Below, one piece after another: positions 12,337 to 26,800 of a stretch of 64,000 bases of DNA; the first letter of the stretch is position 1; every line of letters begins with the position of its first letter. The notes beneath the pieces are model-generated. The model saw only the letters and a list, made by a program, of their open reading frames with translations, was not told the origin of the DNA and ran no database searches. Source of the stretch: Pyxicephalus adspersus (taxonomy: Eukaryota; Chordata; Amphibia; Anura; Pyxicephalidae); the NCBI RefSeq assembly GCF_032062135.1, contig NC_092863.1, positions 12,510,120 to 12,574,119 on the forward strand, given 5' to 3'. The position numbers were made by a program, and so were the translations under genes.

Positions 12337-15300
12337 ATGGCTTCAGGTATATCTCTCTCTATTTCTTAACATGAATTTAAGCTGTTAGGGGTTTAGAAAG
12401 AGGTTTGGGTTTGAAACCATTTTTTTTAATGTTCTTCACTGGTGAGATTTACCATTTTGGTCTTGGTGACCACCATTTTCAGGACATTTTTTTAACTTAC
12501 ATTTTTTTTGGTGTTTTGCGTTACTAGGCAGGGTCAAACATTTGTTTGGATGGCAGCTGTGTAATACTGAACTTGCATTATATGTACCATGTCTTTCAGA
12601 TCCTCCATCAACTAGTTAGTTCAAGAGCCTGATCTGATACTAAATGAAGGTTTAGGTTATGATCTAAATAGATTGTACTATTTCTGTAGTAGAGGCCATT
12701 CCTTTTTTAGTGAAATTTATTTTAACATCCTGTTGTAACAGAAACGGAAAGTAAAGGAAAATATCCCGAATGGGATAAAGATGAAAAATATTTACCTTTA
12801 AATACAGAAAAAAGGACATTACCTACTTTGTCCAAAACTCCAGAAAGGCAAAAAAGACAATTGAATGGCTGAAATATCTTATTTAGCAGAACTATTCCAG
12901 TTTACTTAACCAGTTTCTACTTGCTTAAGTTAACCTACCTTTCTTTATCCATCTCTCCTTTCAGGGTTTTGCTCATCCCTCATACTTTTGGTCATAATAT
13001 GTCTTCAAACTCCAGGTTTTAATGCCTTTCCTCAGATGTCTCTTTCCAGCCTCTTTACAAATGCTGTAATTCGAGCTCAGCACCTTCACCAGATGGTTGC
13101 AGACACCTACAGAGACTATGTAAGTACCATAAACTCATAAATTGTATTTGTTTTAAGTAGTTGTTGGTTGGCTTACTCAGACATTTAATGTTCTGGTATA
13201 ATTTGGCTTTAGCTGCAAAATCAATTGACTGGGCTTCCTGACTTGCATCACTATGGAGTTTCATATTTTTTTACTCTAGAAGTCCCATTCTGGATTTTAT
13301 CTTACTTGTAATATCAATTTAAAGAAATCTTCAACATGTAAAGAAAGAGCACTCGTGAATGGCTGGAAGCAGTGGCCTACATATGGGAACACACTAGTGT
13401 CCCAAAAAGTTAGCTATCATGGTAAAAGGGGATTTAACAAAATGTTACATTTCCATGATTAAACAATGTTAACTCATTACCAATCTATGAGGAATAACAT
13501 TTTGCAAGTTCCTAAAAGGCACCGTTATTGTTTTGGTGGGTCTCTAATATATCCATTTAAGGCAATTTTTTTAACTGCTACAAGGTATTTTAGGAAAAAT
13601 ATAATCCCCAAAAACAGTACTGTACAAAGACTACCAAACCTTCCATTTAGTTTTGGTTTTAAATCCATTAAAATTGTATCTGAATAATTCAATCATTGGG
13701 ATTAAGACCTAAAACATGTAGGTTTAGTCAGTAAACAGTATCTTTTCCAAAAATTCTACAGAATCCTAGATGATTGGCCCAAGGTGCCACAATTATGTTT
13801 TGGATTTTTTTCTTTTGTAAGGGTTTCCAAAAACTCCCTTAGTTTTACCAGTAATCTACAAATACTCAACAACACACAGCTTACTTTTTATTTTTTATTT
13901 ACCAAGTTTTTATGGAAGAAATAGTTCATATGGCCATAAGTGCAACCAAGAAAGCCCCCAGAGATCTCAATCGTTCATGTTTGATTTTCCTTTGTTTTAC
14001 CTGTTGTAATAAAATTTTTATTATGTTAGCAGTTTCAACTAATCTATTAAACGAGGACATAACCCAGTAACACTTCGTTTTATGTATATGCCTAAAAAAA
14101 AGGGAAAATCGTGTAGAATTAAGACGGGACCCTGTGTAAAACATATGCTGACCTCAGCATCTCCAAAGATGCAGAACTGCAAAACCTCTGGCTGTTTGTG
14201 TTAGAGTTGCATATCAGTAGTGAATGCTTCTTGTTACCCAATCTGTCTTGATGCTTTCTTGTACATCTATCATCACTTGTAGACACATTTTATGAAATAA
14301 CAAATTGCATGGTTGCCATTCTGTAGCCTGATAAGCAGTCATCTGCTCTCCTTTTAGGAAAGGACATATATACCTGAAGATCAGAGATTCTCAAACAAAC
14401 ACTCATATTCCGTGTATTGCTACTCAGAAACCATTCCAGCTCCAACAGACAAGGATAATACTCACCAAAAATCAGTACGTATACATTTCTTTCTTTTTTT
14501 CTTTATTGCCAATGTCTCCCATTTTTTTCTTGAACATTCTGTTTAGCTGCCCCCCTTTACACCAGAACACTTCTTATGAGAAAATAGCGGTCAACAAAGT
14601 TTTCTTTTAACGTATTCAGCAATCTGCAAGTTTCCTTTTTTTAAATGCAAACCACAACATGCATACCTAAGGGTATACCAACATTAGGTTTTTACAGAAA
14701 TTGAAGGGAAAAGGCTCAACTTCTGTCTGCCAAGTTAAAGAATATTCCTTAATTTTTCTGGTAATAATGTCTCATGACATGTACTCTTTGTAATATATTC
14801 ATCTCACCACAGGATATGGACCTCCTTCGCTTCTCACTCACACTTCTACAGTCATGGATGACCCCAGTCCAGATCCTCAACAGAGTCTTTGGAAACAACC
14901 AGGTGTTTGGGAACATTGACAGAGTTTACGACAGAATGAGGGATCTTGACGAAGGAGTACACATTCTTATGAGAGTGAGTATCTTGTAGATCCTTAACAA
15001 TCGATTTATAAAAAGACTAGAAAAGCAGCCCTACGTAAAACAGTGTGAATACCATTGGCAGATATATATTTAACAAGTTTTTTCACCATATCAGATCTGT
15101 GGGGAGAGATTATACTAAACACTGATGTCTTTTTGCACAGTTATACCAAATATCGATAGAAAAGACAGTCATAAAATTACTAATAAAAATTGGTCAAAAT
15201 GACAACAGATGCAAGTGTTATATAGTATTTAGGATTAAACTATTGATAAGATTTGATGCTGCTATAAGAAAGGTGGATAGATAGCCAAGAGTTTATTTAA

Positions 15301-15973
15301 AGTTTAAATTAAAAAAATTATATGAGATTTTTATGACAGGGCATAAAAATGTTTTGTTTTTTTTAATTCCAATTATCTATCCTTATTTCTCATGTTTGTA
15401 AGCTTGTCTTGTATAAGAGGTTTATCAACAGTAGAATTTAACTGGTGCTGCAAATATCCACCAGAAAAAAAAAAAGGTATTAGAATTAGTGAATGCTCAA
15501 TAATATAGCAGTCATGTAATTACAGTCATGTGCATAAAGCGGCACAGATCTAGGTCTGCACAAAACAATCATTTCACATCTGCTACTGCTGATATTTCAA
15601 CAATTTTCTACTATGAAACAGATAAGAGTTGCAAAGTTTTGCCGCAAAACTACTTTCAGATTTCTGCTGAAAGCTTCCACACAAGATACCAGTGGCTGTT
15701 CCATTAAGATAAAAGCTGTAAATTGTCAGAATTATGTAAACAAGTGTTAACCAACATACCTTTTACCACCAGGAGCTGGATGATGGAAATGTCCGTAACT
15801 ATGGCCTGCTGACTTTCACATATGATAAGTTTGATGTTAATCTGCGCAGTGAAGAAGGGCGTTTAAAGAATTATGGTCTTCTGTCCTGCTTCAAGAAAGA
15901 CATGCATAAAGTAGAGACCTACTTAAAGGTGATGAAGTGTCGGAGATTTGTGGAGAGCAACTGCACCTTTTAA
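12337..15973 (+). CDS. GH1: Growth hormone (somatotropin), complete, five exons, 214 aa
   Basis: Join 12337-12346, 12965-13119, 14358-14474, 14813-14974, 15773-15973 (TAA 15971-15973). The tiny first exon codes only Met-Ala-Ser plus one base, as in other vertebrate GH genes. Residues 1-24 form a hydrophobic signal peptide ending in GFNA, so the mature hormone starts [10 protein letters not shown] and is 190 aa, the usual length. The four mature cysteines are in SVYCYS, LLSCFKK, VMKC and ESNC, matching the long-loop and C-terminal disulfides. An Asn-Cys-Thr sequon sits over the last cysteine. The four-helix cytokine fold is evident, with the last helix containing the [25 protein letters not shown] stretch in overlapping parts. 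It acts as a secreted pituitary hormone on the GH receptor (JAK2/STAT5). A TATA box lies 83 bases upstream of the ATG. Very close to ranid GH from memory, hence the frog assignment. Confidence 0.98.
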
Positions 15974-16114
15974 TAAAGAATCAGAAAATGTTATTCTTCA
16001 TGATCCCCCCTCCCTACCTCATGAAGACTACCGCTGCATTTTCATATCTTCAGGAGGTAGGGATTCAGTATAAATAATCCTTTTAAATTCCCTGACCAGT
16101 GCACATATTTTGCA

Positions 16115-16120
16115 AATAAA
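16115..16120 (+). terminator. GH1: GH polyadenylation signal
   Basis: AATAAA 142 bases after the GH stop codon, followed by a T/G-rich stretch at 16121-16150. Further overlapping AATAAA hexamers at 16157-16166 are alternatives. A 3' UTR of about 160-200 bases is normal for GH. Confidence 0.7.
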
Positions 16121-16199
16121 TTTTGCTTTGTGCTTTTGATGTCTTTGTATGTTGATAATAAATAAAATATAGGAGGCATTTACACAAGTTTTGAGGTCT

Positions 16200-17740
16200 G
16201 GTTTATTTATATAAAGGCTTAATAAGACTTATTAAGTGTGCGTTCAGTTTTTCCAGGTAGGAACATAAGCATTCTATTTGGATGTACTCAATCATATCCA
16301 ACATGACCAAACTACTTTCAATCAATATTTACCAACATGTCCAATCTATGCACAAGTGTTCTTCACAAGTTACACTCTGGTAGAGTGAGAGCCCGCACTG
16401 AAAACTGTAGAAAGATGGGGCACATCTCAGAAGTTAGAAAGTCTTCCTGGTAAACAAAAGGTGGTAACAAATCTGGAACATTCCATGCTGAAACTTCTGG
16501 GCTTCAATATAGACACTTAAACCTTTAAGATGCAAGGTAGGGAGTTGTCCACTTTGGGGTTAGAAACAATGAACAGGTTGCAGTAGAACCCCTAAAACCA
16601 TTCTGCTACAAGAAATAGGGCTGTGAACGGTTGTTCTAGGAGGTCCAAAGATGCTTGATGGAGATCTGCTAATCTCTACTTATAAAACAAAAAGGGCAGG
16701 GATGAAAAAACAAAAGGGGGAAGCACGGTGTAAAAACTTGTTTGTATTGCAGGGATGTAACCTCTGGCAGACAAGCAGCTGAAAAGCAAGCTGTTCAGGT
16801 GTCTGCAAGAAGGTAAGAGGCATCCCCACAATCTGTAAAGTAGAGCTTTGGGCTGAGGAGGGTTTTTCTGAGGAATTGAAGGCATTACAACCTTAGACAA
16901 TGCAGAATTGTTTTGAGGGTCTAGATGGGGATAGTGTGGGAGTGAGGAGGAACATAAGGAACGCTTTTTAAAAAAGGAAACGAAAAATACTTAACATTTT
17001 GTTCCTTAGGTAAGTTGTCCGTCAAAGATCACGAGAATCAAAACTGGTGAAAAGATGTTTGAAATAAACACAAGATATCTTCACGTTAGGCTATGGCATT
17101 CTCCACTTTCAATGTGAAGACCAAAAGTACTAAACATATTTCTTTGAAGTAAAGGATAATAAATGTGTTGATATGTTTAAAAAGTTGTATTATGTTTTAT
17201 GAAAATTATAAAAATAATCAATATTGGTGATACATTGAGCAAACTGACTGTTGTCATATTGTGGTAGGTTGATATTTCAAGTGCATATAGGTGTACATAG
17301 AACAACAAATTTAATGTTAACTCAGCCTTAGGTTGCTTCGGTTTTAACATTAGAGTAGCAGAAAAAAACTAAATTTTACAGTCTATTTTTGTAAGTTAGA
17401 TCTAAACTCCAGGAAAAAGAACCAAATGCACAGATAAAATACACAAATGGGAGTTTTACCAATCAATCTCTTTATATTTCCCCCCATCACTTTCTGGAAT
17501 TTAAACTCTGCCACACAGCACAGGTTGAATGTCAGGGTAGGAAACACTTTTCTTTTTTCTACAATCAGGTAACAATTACCAGTCTTGTCCCTCGCTCAGC
17601 CCATGGCAGAGAAAAACACTCTGATGAGCTACTTTCTATGTTGCATAGACTTTGCTAAATAGGAAGCAGTCAGATTTGTGTGGCCAAGTTTATCTTTGAA
17701 AACAAAGTCAAACAACAGAATTTAGAAAAATAAACATTAC
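16200..17740. other. GH-RDM1 intergenic spacer, no gene seen
   Basis: About 1.5 kb between the convergent GH and RDM1 3' ends. Only short chance frames on both strands and no clear repeat family. It must contain both transcript ends. Confidence 0.5.
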
Positions 17741-17741
17741 A

Positions 17742-17747
17742 TTTATT
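17742..17747 (-). terminator. RDM1: RDM1 polyadenylation signal
   Basis: AATAAA on the minus strand 68 bases after the RDM1 stop codon. It implies a very short 3' UTR. Confidence 0.6.
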
Positions 17748-17814
17748 ATAGTTTTTTTTATAACAAAAATATTTACAGAAATCAGCTTCTCCGAATTTAT
17801 TTACAAACATCCAC

Positions 17815-20800
17815 TTATTCCCCATCTGCCAAGGTATCTTCGCAGAAACTGAGGTTTGCCAGCAGTTCTTCATCATTTTCATCTCCTGTGTCAAGGGGTG
17901 CCCAGGTAAAATCATTGACCTAGTAAGGGAACAAAGCAGAAATAGAACACAGGTGTATGGTCCCAGGCCAAGTTTAGACTGGTGTTTTTGGGCAGAGTCT
18001 AAGGCTATGTACACACGTCAGATGATTCTAGCCCAATAAAAATAAGTTGCATTTTTCTTGGGTGAGAATCTGACCAAGTGTACAGATATCATTCATGGAT
18101 CTGTTCTGACAAATCCATGAGTGACCAATAGAAGGACCGTTATACCAATCAATGGAGAAGAGCACAACATGTACTGCTTGCTCATTCTCCCTCCTCCCAT
18201 CCTCATAGAACAGAATGTGCGCTGTGTGTACAATGCTCGTTTCTTCATCTGTAACTATCTGAGGGTGGAAAGAATCATGAATGTTTGTATTCATTGACCA
18301 AATTTCACAAGTTTATTCAGCCCAATAATGCTGTGCAGCTCAACTGCTGCTATAGACTTGAATAGAATAACTTGCGCTTTTTGCAAGTGTTTTCAAGCTA
18401 TGTAAATGCGTTTTCCAGTAGTTTGGAGTATAACAGCATGTACTGCAAAAAGGGCAAGCCAATGGTGAAAAAACACAAGTGCTGCTTTATATGTTGGTGC
18501 TACATAAATCCTGTTTAATAAAAATAATAACTGTAACCAACTGCATGAAGCAACTGGTTGCGAACACCTGTCAAAAGTGTTATTGAACGCTCAAGGACAT
18601 CTAGTACTTAAGTGAGAATATGGGAGCTGTTAAAAGCATTGATGTTGACCATTTGTCTGAACTTAGCCTTACTCTCAAGATTTTTACATCAAGTTTTTAT
18701 TTTTAATAAAGTTTTTTTTGGTTTTTAAATATTATGCACAGCTACTTTAGGTTCAACATAAGGTCAGCATAAAAAACAATAATATTAATGAAGGTAAAAT
18801 GGTATATTGCATTTCTATTTTACCTGAATAAGTCCCTGCAGCTCTTCTTCAGTAATACAATCCACCGTGTCATCTTCATCAGGTACATATTCCGTTGCAA
18901 CTTTCCCATTGTCTAAAAGCCAAATTCAAAGAACAGTGTCCACACAAATTTCTGTTCTAGATTTAGGAGACTTATTTTCACACTTTGCTGACTTACTAAG
19001 TCTAAAGTCTTGTACACGATAGATTTTAGTTACCCAACACCTGTTGTTGTGAAAAGAAGGCAGCGGGTGCCATCCACTCAACCTCCTCCCTTCCTTCTCC
19101 ACGGAACAGAACAGCAATGTATTAATTTTACTGTATAGCAGTCCCAAATAAATTTTCCAAGTACCAACTACTCAGCTTATATAGCTTTAAAGAAGGAGTT
19201 CTGTGAAATCCAGATGTTGCTGCTTATGATTTAGAATTTGGCTAAAATTTAACATTAATACACTTGAAAGCTCACCTGCCGGAACAACCGTGTGTTCTAA
19301 AAACACAATATGTATCTATGCACACATCTATATATAAATTTATATTCCTGCCTGCTTCTATTGCACATGCTAAAACTGTTCAGAGACAGAAGGAGGATGA
19401 GAGCATATCCTATAGTCTTTATCATATGGTAAGTTGCTGAAATCACTTGTTTTTCATTTGTTCCTGTAAAATGCAGTTTGCTGATCAGTACTGTCTATCC
19501 AGAACTTTGACCAGATTTTTGGGATACCTTACCAAGATATGTCACAGATGCATAAAATGTATGATATGGAATGAATTATTCTTTCAGACAGGAAAGAATT
19601 GGAAACAAATGAACCAATCTTACCAAAAACTACCAATAAAATCTTCTTAAAAGCACTAGAGAGAGCCTTTTGAACAGCATATTTCTGAACTTTGGCATTC
19701 TTGGAAAGAAATTCTGCTGGGTCTGAAAACAAAACAAAAACAAAAACTTACATTTTACAAAATTTCTATAAGACTAGCTAGGTGTCACAAGCCTAACATT
19801 ACCGGAGACACAGTATATGCTAATATAGGATGATGGCTCTTTTTGTGGATTAAGCGATTAGTGATTTGGAATTTTTGTATTGGCAGCAAATAGGATAACA
19901 GCAATGGCTAAATTGAACAATTCAAAATGGACATAAACTCATAATTTGGTTCCGGTTTGAATGACTAGCCATGGGTCAAGAGGACAGGCTAAGAGCAGTA
20001 ATAGTAGCAAGAACCTTAAATATTAGCTGTCAAAAAGAGGTCACTAGTTCTGTGACCTACTGCGGCTTGGGTTTATCAGTTCACACTATGACTAATCTGA
20101 TGCACACGACTCTGTGCACTATTTTTATTGGAAAAGCAAGTAAACAAATTTATTTTAATATTTTAGAGTACATATGGACTTTGTACAGCGCTGTGTAATG
20201 TGATGGCGCTATATAAATATATATTGTGTAATAATAATAATACTTATACCTTTAACAGTTGGGCCTACAGTATGCAAAAATGTAAAGAAATTAGGATCTG
20301 TATATGGCCACAGATAATGTCTTTGGTATCATCAGCATTTTCCAGCAGGTCTCCTCATGATTCTATTCCAGGCATAGTATTATGTATAGATTTTTGTACT
20401 ATTGCAAGGTAAGCTACTTTAATCACACACACAATACACATTCAATATCTGGACCTGTCATTCTCCATTTTGCTTCACTACTTATTGAGCCAATGACCTG
20501 GAACAAGTATGTAGATCAGGAGTTCTGACCTCAGTAGTGGCATACTTGTTTCCAATCAGCTCAAGGGGAAGCAAAGAAAAAGGAGAAAAACAGACCTTTC
20601 AAGCAATGGCAGCTGCCACATTTTTATTCCACAGCGATCTTTAGGTAATTTTAGGCTATAGTAAAATAATAAACCGGGATTACAATTATTTTTTTTTAAC
20701 ATTGTGCGAATGTTTTATCTCTCAACAGTTCTCCAGGAAATGGGAGTCAAGAGATACTACTAAGGACAAATTGTTCAATTTACATTTTAACACAGATAAG

Positions 20801-23800
20801 TACCGTTCTGCTTTTCAATAACCTCTTCAGCAACACCAACTCCCCTGCTGCGTATTTCATGGTCATTAATGGTCACCTCAACTACACACAGGTATCTTAA
20901 CTTTGCCGGTTCCTGGGCACTCGCTTCATCATCTGCTTCATCATCCAGACCAGAAATATTCTGAAGCTGTGAGGAAATATCAAGGTTAGATTTAATACAC
21001 AATTGTGCTGGAAAGATTCAGATCACATGGCACACATTCAGACTCTGGCAATGAACATTTATTTGCATTAGAAAGCTTATCAATTACTATGAGCTAATTA
21101 CTAAGTTAATAAAACTATATGTATATTTAACAGTAAACGTGCTAGTAACTTACTGCAATTATTTTTTTGCTCCACCCATTGAACCCCAAGTAATAGTTAG
21201 CTAGCTCTTGGCATTTGTTTCCATAAAGCTCAAGTGATTTGAACCGAAATGATTTCTTTTTATTGCACACCTGCACCTGTAAAATAGAGGAAAACATGCA
21301 CATGTTTAAACTATGAAAGTGAGGTGGTTGACAGACCATAACTATATGCAAAACCATTTTAACACTTTAATGACCAGACATTTCCAAAACAAATTAAGTG
21401 TCAGTATGTATTTGTTATATAATAATGTTTCATTGTTTTTGATTATTTAAATATTGAACAAAAAAAAAAAATTAACAGCAAGCTTTTTCTTTTTATAGAC
21501 AACATGCAATAGAACACCCTAGCAGCTGTCAATGACAGCTGTTTACAAAGATCACATGTATGTATGCCCATACACACTATAAACACTGATGGAACAATAC
21601 AAATTCAGTATCCCCACGCATGAGCAGGATAAATAATTATATGACCATGGCTATCATTTAACAAAAATGTTTAACTAATGTGTTGCCTGTGTACTCTTTT
21701 TTATATTTTACAAAACATTTTGGAGTTTAAGTTGTGTCTGTGTGCATTTGGGTTTATGGCATTTTTTTTTTTTTTTTTAAGTATTATCTTGAATAACATT
21801 TGCTCAAATAACATGCAACCTGAAAACTGTATCTGGGGGTATTTAAGTTGGGATGCATGCACATGTCAAATTATTGTTGGACAAGATGAACGGTCGTGCT
21901 TGTCCTGGGCAAAAATCTGTGAATTTCAATAGAGGAGACACAAAAGGGTGCGGCTCGCTCGTCCTTCCCCACCTGATGTGATTTGTTTGTCTGTCACTGG
22001 ATGCGATTGCAAAAGAAAGTTCCAATGACAGTTATGCTACACATGTACATTGCTTAACAATAAGGTTCAGGCTATAATGGAACTGCCCAAGTCTGCAACT
22101 GGACAATGAAGAGAGAAGCAACACAATAAGGAGCTCATTTCTCTGACATTCTGCTTTCTGCTCCAATCAGCACATGACCTGTATGCACTCTTTGTGCCAC
22201 TTCTCTTTATCACACTTCAGCCCTGCTAACAGGGCTTTCTTTTATAATTTTTAAATGCATCTAACAAATCGACATATACAAAAAAAATTCCAGATAAGGT
22301 GTACAAAACCAGTATAAAAACATTTATTAAAATGTAGTTACATTTTGACATTGAGGTATACAAAATACAATGGAGAAATAAGTTATGGTTGTATACATCT
22401 TTATGTACAAGAAAAACATATAGCCAACGAGTAATCCACATAGATGTTCTGGTTAGTGATATATGGGCATTGATTGTGCCAAGATTTTTTTCAAAATGAA
22501 ACACTTTGAAAAAATAAAAGGAAAAGAAAGAATAAAGAAAGAAAGAAAAGGAGAAAGAGGAACACGAAAAACGACGGGGAGGGGGGGGGGACAATGGGTA
22601 CGGGGAGAGATCTTAAAAAATCTTGGGTTGGTAAGCGAAGTAGCTGTATATACTCAGAAAAACATTTAAATTCTTCCCAATAAAACCAAGCGCCTGGTGT
22701 GATGACTGATCCCCTGATTTCATTAATTCTTCTAATCATTGTATGTTGTTTACCCTGATAACCCACTGTCTGAGCGTAGGCGGAGTAGAGCCTTTACACA
22801 ATGGTGGAATACATGCTTTAGCTGCGTTCAGTAAATGGCGCAGCAGGGAGCATTTATATCGTTTCCTTGACATTGCGGACACATGAAGCAGGGCAAGCTC
22901 CGGTTTCTCTAGAACACAAACATTCTGTCAATTTACTAATAAACCCTGCAACACCCGCCCAAAAGGTGGCAAACTGGGCAATTCCAAAAAAATGTGCAGT
23001 AAAGTACCTGTGTGTTTACCGCACCTCCAGCAAACCGAACTCGTATGTGGATACATTTTGGCCAACACCTCTGGAGTTCTGTACCACCTGGTAAGTAGTT
23101 TGCGATTGGTCTCTTGATACTTGTCACTTATTGAAGCCTTATGTTCATAATGTAATATAACGTCTATTTGTTCACTCGTAAAAGTAATATTATTGTCCCT
23201 CTCCCATGGGGTGGCATTTGAGTTTAGTTGTATTTTATATGTATAGGCAAACACTCCCCTCAAGGGGTTACCTGCTTCAAACAGGTTCTTCAAAGGGGTA
23301 AGAGATCATTGAAAATTCTGTTTGAGTGGGAGCGAGGACATTAATGTTGAAATTGTATCCTCCTCCAAGCATCTAGACAGGGAAGGAAATGGTTTTTCCT
23401 GTACCTGTCCTATTGAACTCCAGTCCAGGGCTGCAGGAAATGCACAGCGCAATAAATTCCTTGCTCAATCAATTTCTTGAAAACTATATCGTTCCTACTA
23501 GTGGAGAACTTGGGATGACCAAGTATAGGAGACAGAGGACAAGGAAAAGTCTCAATACCCTTTGCTACAGAAAAACTTCGCTACTACTTTTAGTATCTCC
23601 CGTCAAAGGGTGACGACGAAAAATGCCAGTTTTCTGGCGGAGACCAGGCAGCAGTACATAACTGGAGAAGAGACACCTTACCCATTCCAACCTTACCAAT
23701 CTACAGCCTTGTGATAAAGCACAGGGCCTGAAAGCGCTACACCCCCTTTATCTTTCGGGAGTCAAAGGAGAGATTTGCTAAGCCTGGGGATGTCAGTGTT

Positions 23801-26800
23801 CCATATGAACCACAAAAATTCAGACCAAAATTTTTGTAACAAGTGAGGAGGTACGTAGACCGGCAGAGTTTGTAGCAAATATAAGAGTTTGGGCATAATA
23901 TTCATTTTTAAAATATTGCAATGCCTAAACCAAGAAAAAGCTTGTTGCCCCCAACCTTGAAGATACCTACGTATAGTGTTAAGGAGTTGCAGAAAAATTA
24001 GATCAACAATAAGATTGGTTGGGATAGTGGATCCCAAATAATGGAGGGAGCCCCGAGCCCACTTGAATGGAAAAGAAAGGGAGAAAATACTTCTCGTGGC
24101 TGAAGGTAAATTAACATCCAAAACTTCTGATTTCTGAAGGTTGATTTTATAGTTGGAAAATAGGGCATACTGGCGGAGCTCCTTTAGAAGATTGGGGATA
24201 GTTACCTGCGGAGAAGTTATATAAAAGTCAAGGTTATCCGCATACGTAGTGTCTTTGTGTTCCGTTTTGATTGGTACAGGTTGATATACCTATAAAAGTA
24301 AGGACCTGTCACATATAGGCTACGCAACCAAATGCCTTCTAGGCATCAGCCGAGAAGATTGGTGTAGAGAATTTGGTTTGCGATAGCGTGATGGCTTCCT
24401 TATATAAAACCCACTTTGATCCTAATGAATGGGTGAGTTGAGCAAGAAACCATTTGTATTCTGGACCAGGGGCCTTCCCAGTAGGTGCTTCTGTTAGTGA
24501 CGCTTGCAATTCAGCTGAACTAATAGGAGCATCCAAGACCGGCATAGCTTCCTCGGGCACCGTGGGAAGAGCCAATGAACACAAATATTCCTGCAAAACT
24601 TTGATCACAAAAGCAGGGCGGGGGTGTTTCAGGGTTTTCTTTAAGATTATATAGTTTACAGTATAAGTCCCTGAAGGAGTTAGCTATGTCTTGGAAAGAG
24701 TGTAGCTCTCCTAACTTGTATTGCGCATGGTAATGCCCATTGGATTTGGGAGGGTTAAGATCAGAAATAATGAAGGGAAATCAGGGCATGATTTGAAAAA
24801 ATTAATTGTACCAATCTCAGAAGAATGCATGAGGGGGGAGTGTCTCGTGCTTTACTAAGAAAAAATCTTTGCATGAGTAAATTATGTACTGGGGAATAAA
24901 AGGTGTAACCACGCTCCGTGGGGGGATGTATTTGGAGATTTTTTAGCTGCCATATAGGGGAGTAAGGAAAGTGTGATGGCCCCCTTGACACATCATGGGC
25001 CAGGTCCAGTACAAAATTAAAATCACCTCCTACCGCCAATGTACCTTCGGCCAATTCCTCCAAGTAGGATTTCTGATTGGTATTGGGAAAGTGGAGGTTA
25101 ACCAGGGTTAACAGTTGAGATTGAATCTTGGCCTTATTTAGGAGGTATCTCCCATTGGGGTTGGCCTGTACAGCGACATGAGTCCAGGGAAGGGATTTGT
25201 CAATCAAATCCCTTGGACATGGAATCAGGGAAAGAGCCATGGTAAGCCGTCGTTTTTTTTTTGTTAACAATGGTATTTTATTGTGGTGAAAATGAGTTTC
25301 TTGAATGCAATTTGGCATCTTAAACGACTAAGTGCATTCAGAACTACAGAGAGCTTGGTTGGAGAATTGGGACCTTTGGCATTAATAGATGAGAGTTTAA
25401 GCCCCATAGAGGCCCACAATACAGGTAGCAGCTGCACGCACCAATTTTGCAAAATATAGGGAGGGATTTCCTGGATAGGAGATGGGAAGGATAGGGCTAG
25501 GAAATACGGGATAAATATAAAGGAGAAAAAAAAAAAAAAAGAAAAAAAAAAAAAATCCCCTGACCAACTCCCGGGTTCTTTAGGGTTTACTAAAAAGTAA
25601 ATATCAAGCTACCTTTCCTGTAAGGAAAAGAGTTATATGCAATGTGAGTCACTGCTCACCTATACTATGATATTACAAAAAAAGAGATACCGTGTCATCC
25701 ACTTGAATAAATGGGCAGGGAGCATCCAGGAACCCTCCAGAGACCTCCCCTCCCGAACAGCGATACCAAACAAAAGAAACATTTAGCAGGTTTTATCCCA
25801 GCCACCATTGCATAGATAAAGCAAGTATAAACAATCAAATATGGATCTATTAACAGCTAAGAGGGCTTCTGGCTGAGTCAAATCCAGGTACCTACATTGC
25901 TTGCTTTAAAATAGAATATAATAAAATAGGTAATAATGATCACAAAGCTGCATTATTTGTGCGCCTTACATCTGCGTATAGTTTAACTTCTGCAAATCTT
26001 CCAGATCACAAAAGAACACACACACAGATACAATCATTTTGAAACCACATTGCACATGCCATCCACACTGTAGGAATTAAGTCTCAACAACTGGTAACAA
26101 CAACTGGTAAAAAAAAGTCAACAAAATTAGGTAGATTTGGTATAAAACAACTTAAAACTGGAATTCTTTTATATTTTGAAATGAGATAAAAGTAAATTTA
26201 CATTCCTATTGCACATAATTTACTCAATGAAGTGCTAACCTGACACCACAATCTTTTATGAGTAAATCAAATATTTACCTTCAGAGGAGAGTCCTGAAAC
26301 AAAGACTTCTTGTCACATGCTGCTTGGGCTTTCTTAGCACTTTGTGATGAGAAATATTTAATAACTGCATAATAACCAGGATCAGCAACACCAGCGTTTG
26401 GGAAAAGCTTCATAGAGTACAGAGGCCCAAACTGAGAAAAAACCTCCACCAAGGAGAACTGTAGATACACAAGTAAATGTAAGAACACATTACTACCATA
26501 ACAGGAATATACAGAATAGAAAAAAAATATGCTTTATATAATATATAAAAAATATAAAATTGTGATTCATGTATAATTAAAAGTTGCCCTTTAAATAACT
26601 ACCTCTTTTCCTCCAGCTCTTATAAATTCCATCCACAACCCTACTATGGTTTTTATGATATTTGAGATATATTTTGTCTTTAATAGTTTATCTTTTACGC
26701 TTGTGTACTTGTTGTTTCTAATTTTGAAAAGGAATAAAAATATAATTAAAAAAATATATATATTCTTTTAACAATTCTAACAGATCTAAAGAATCTGGCC

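Noticed and set aside
22226..22766. Overlapping frames of 91-122 codons rich in Phe/Ser
   Set aside because: They translate the pyrimidine-rich 3' UTR of the L1-like relic.
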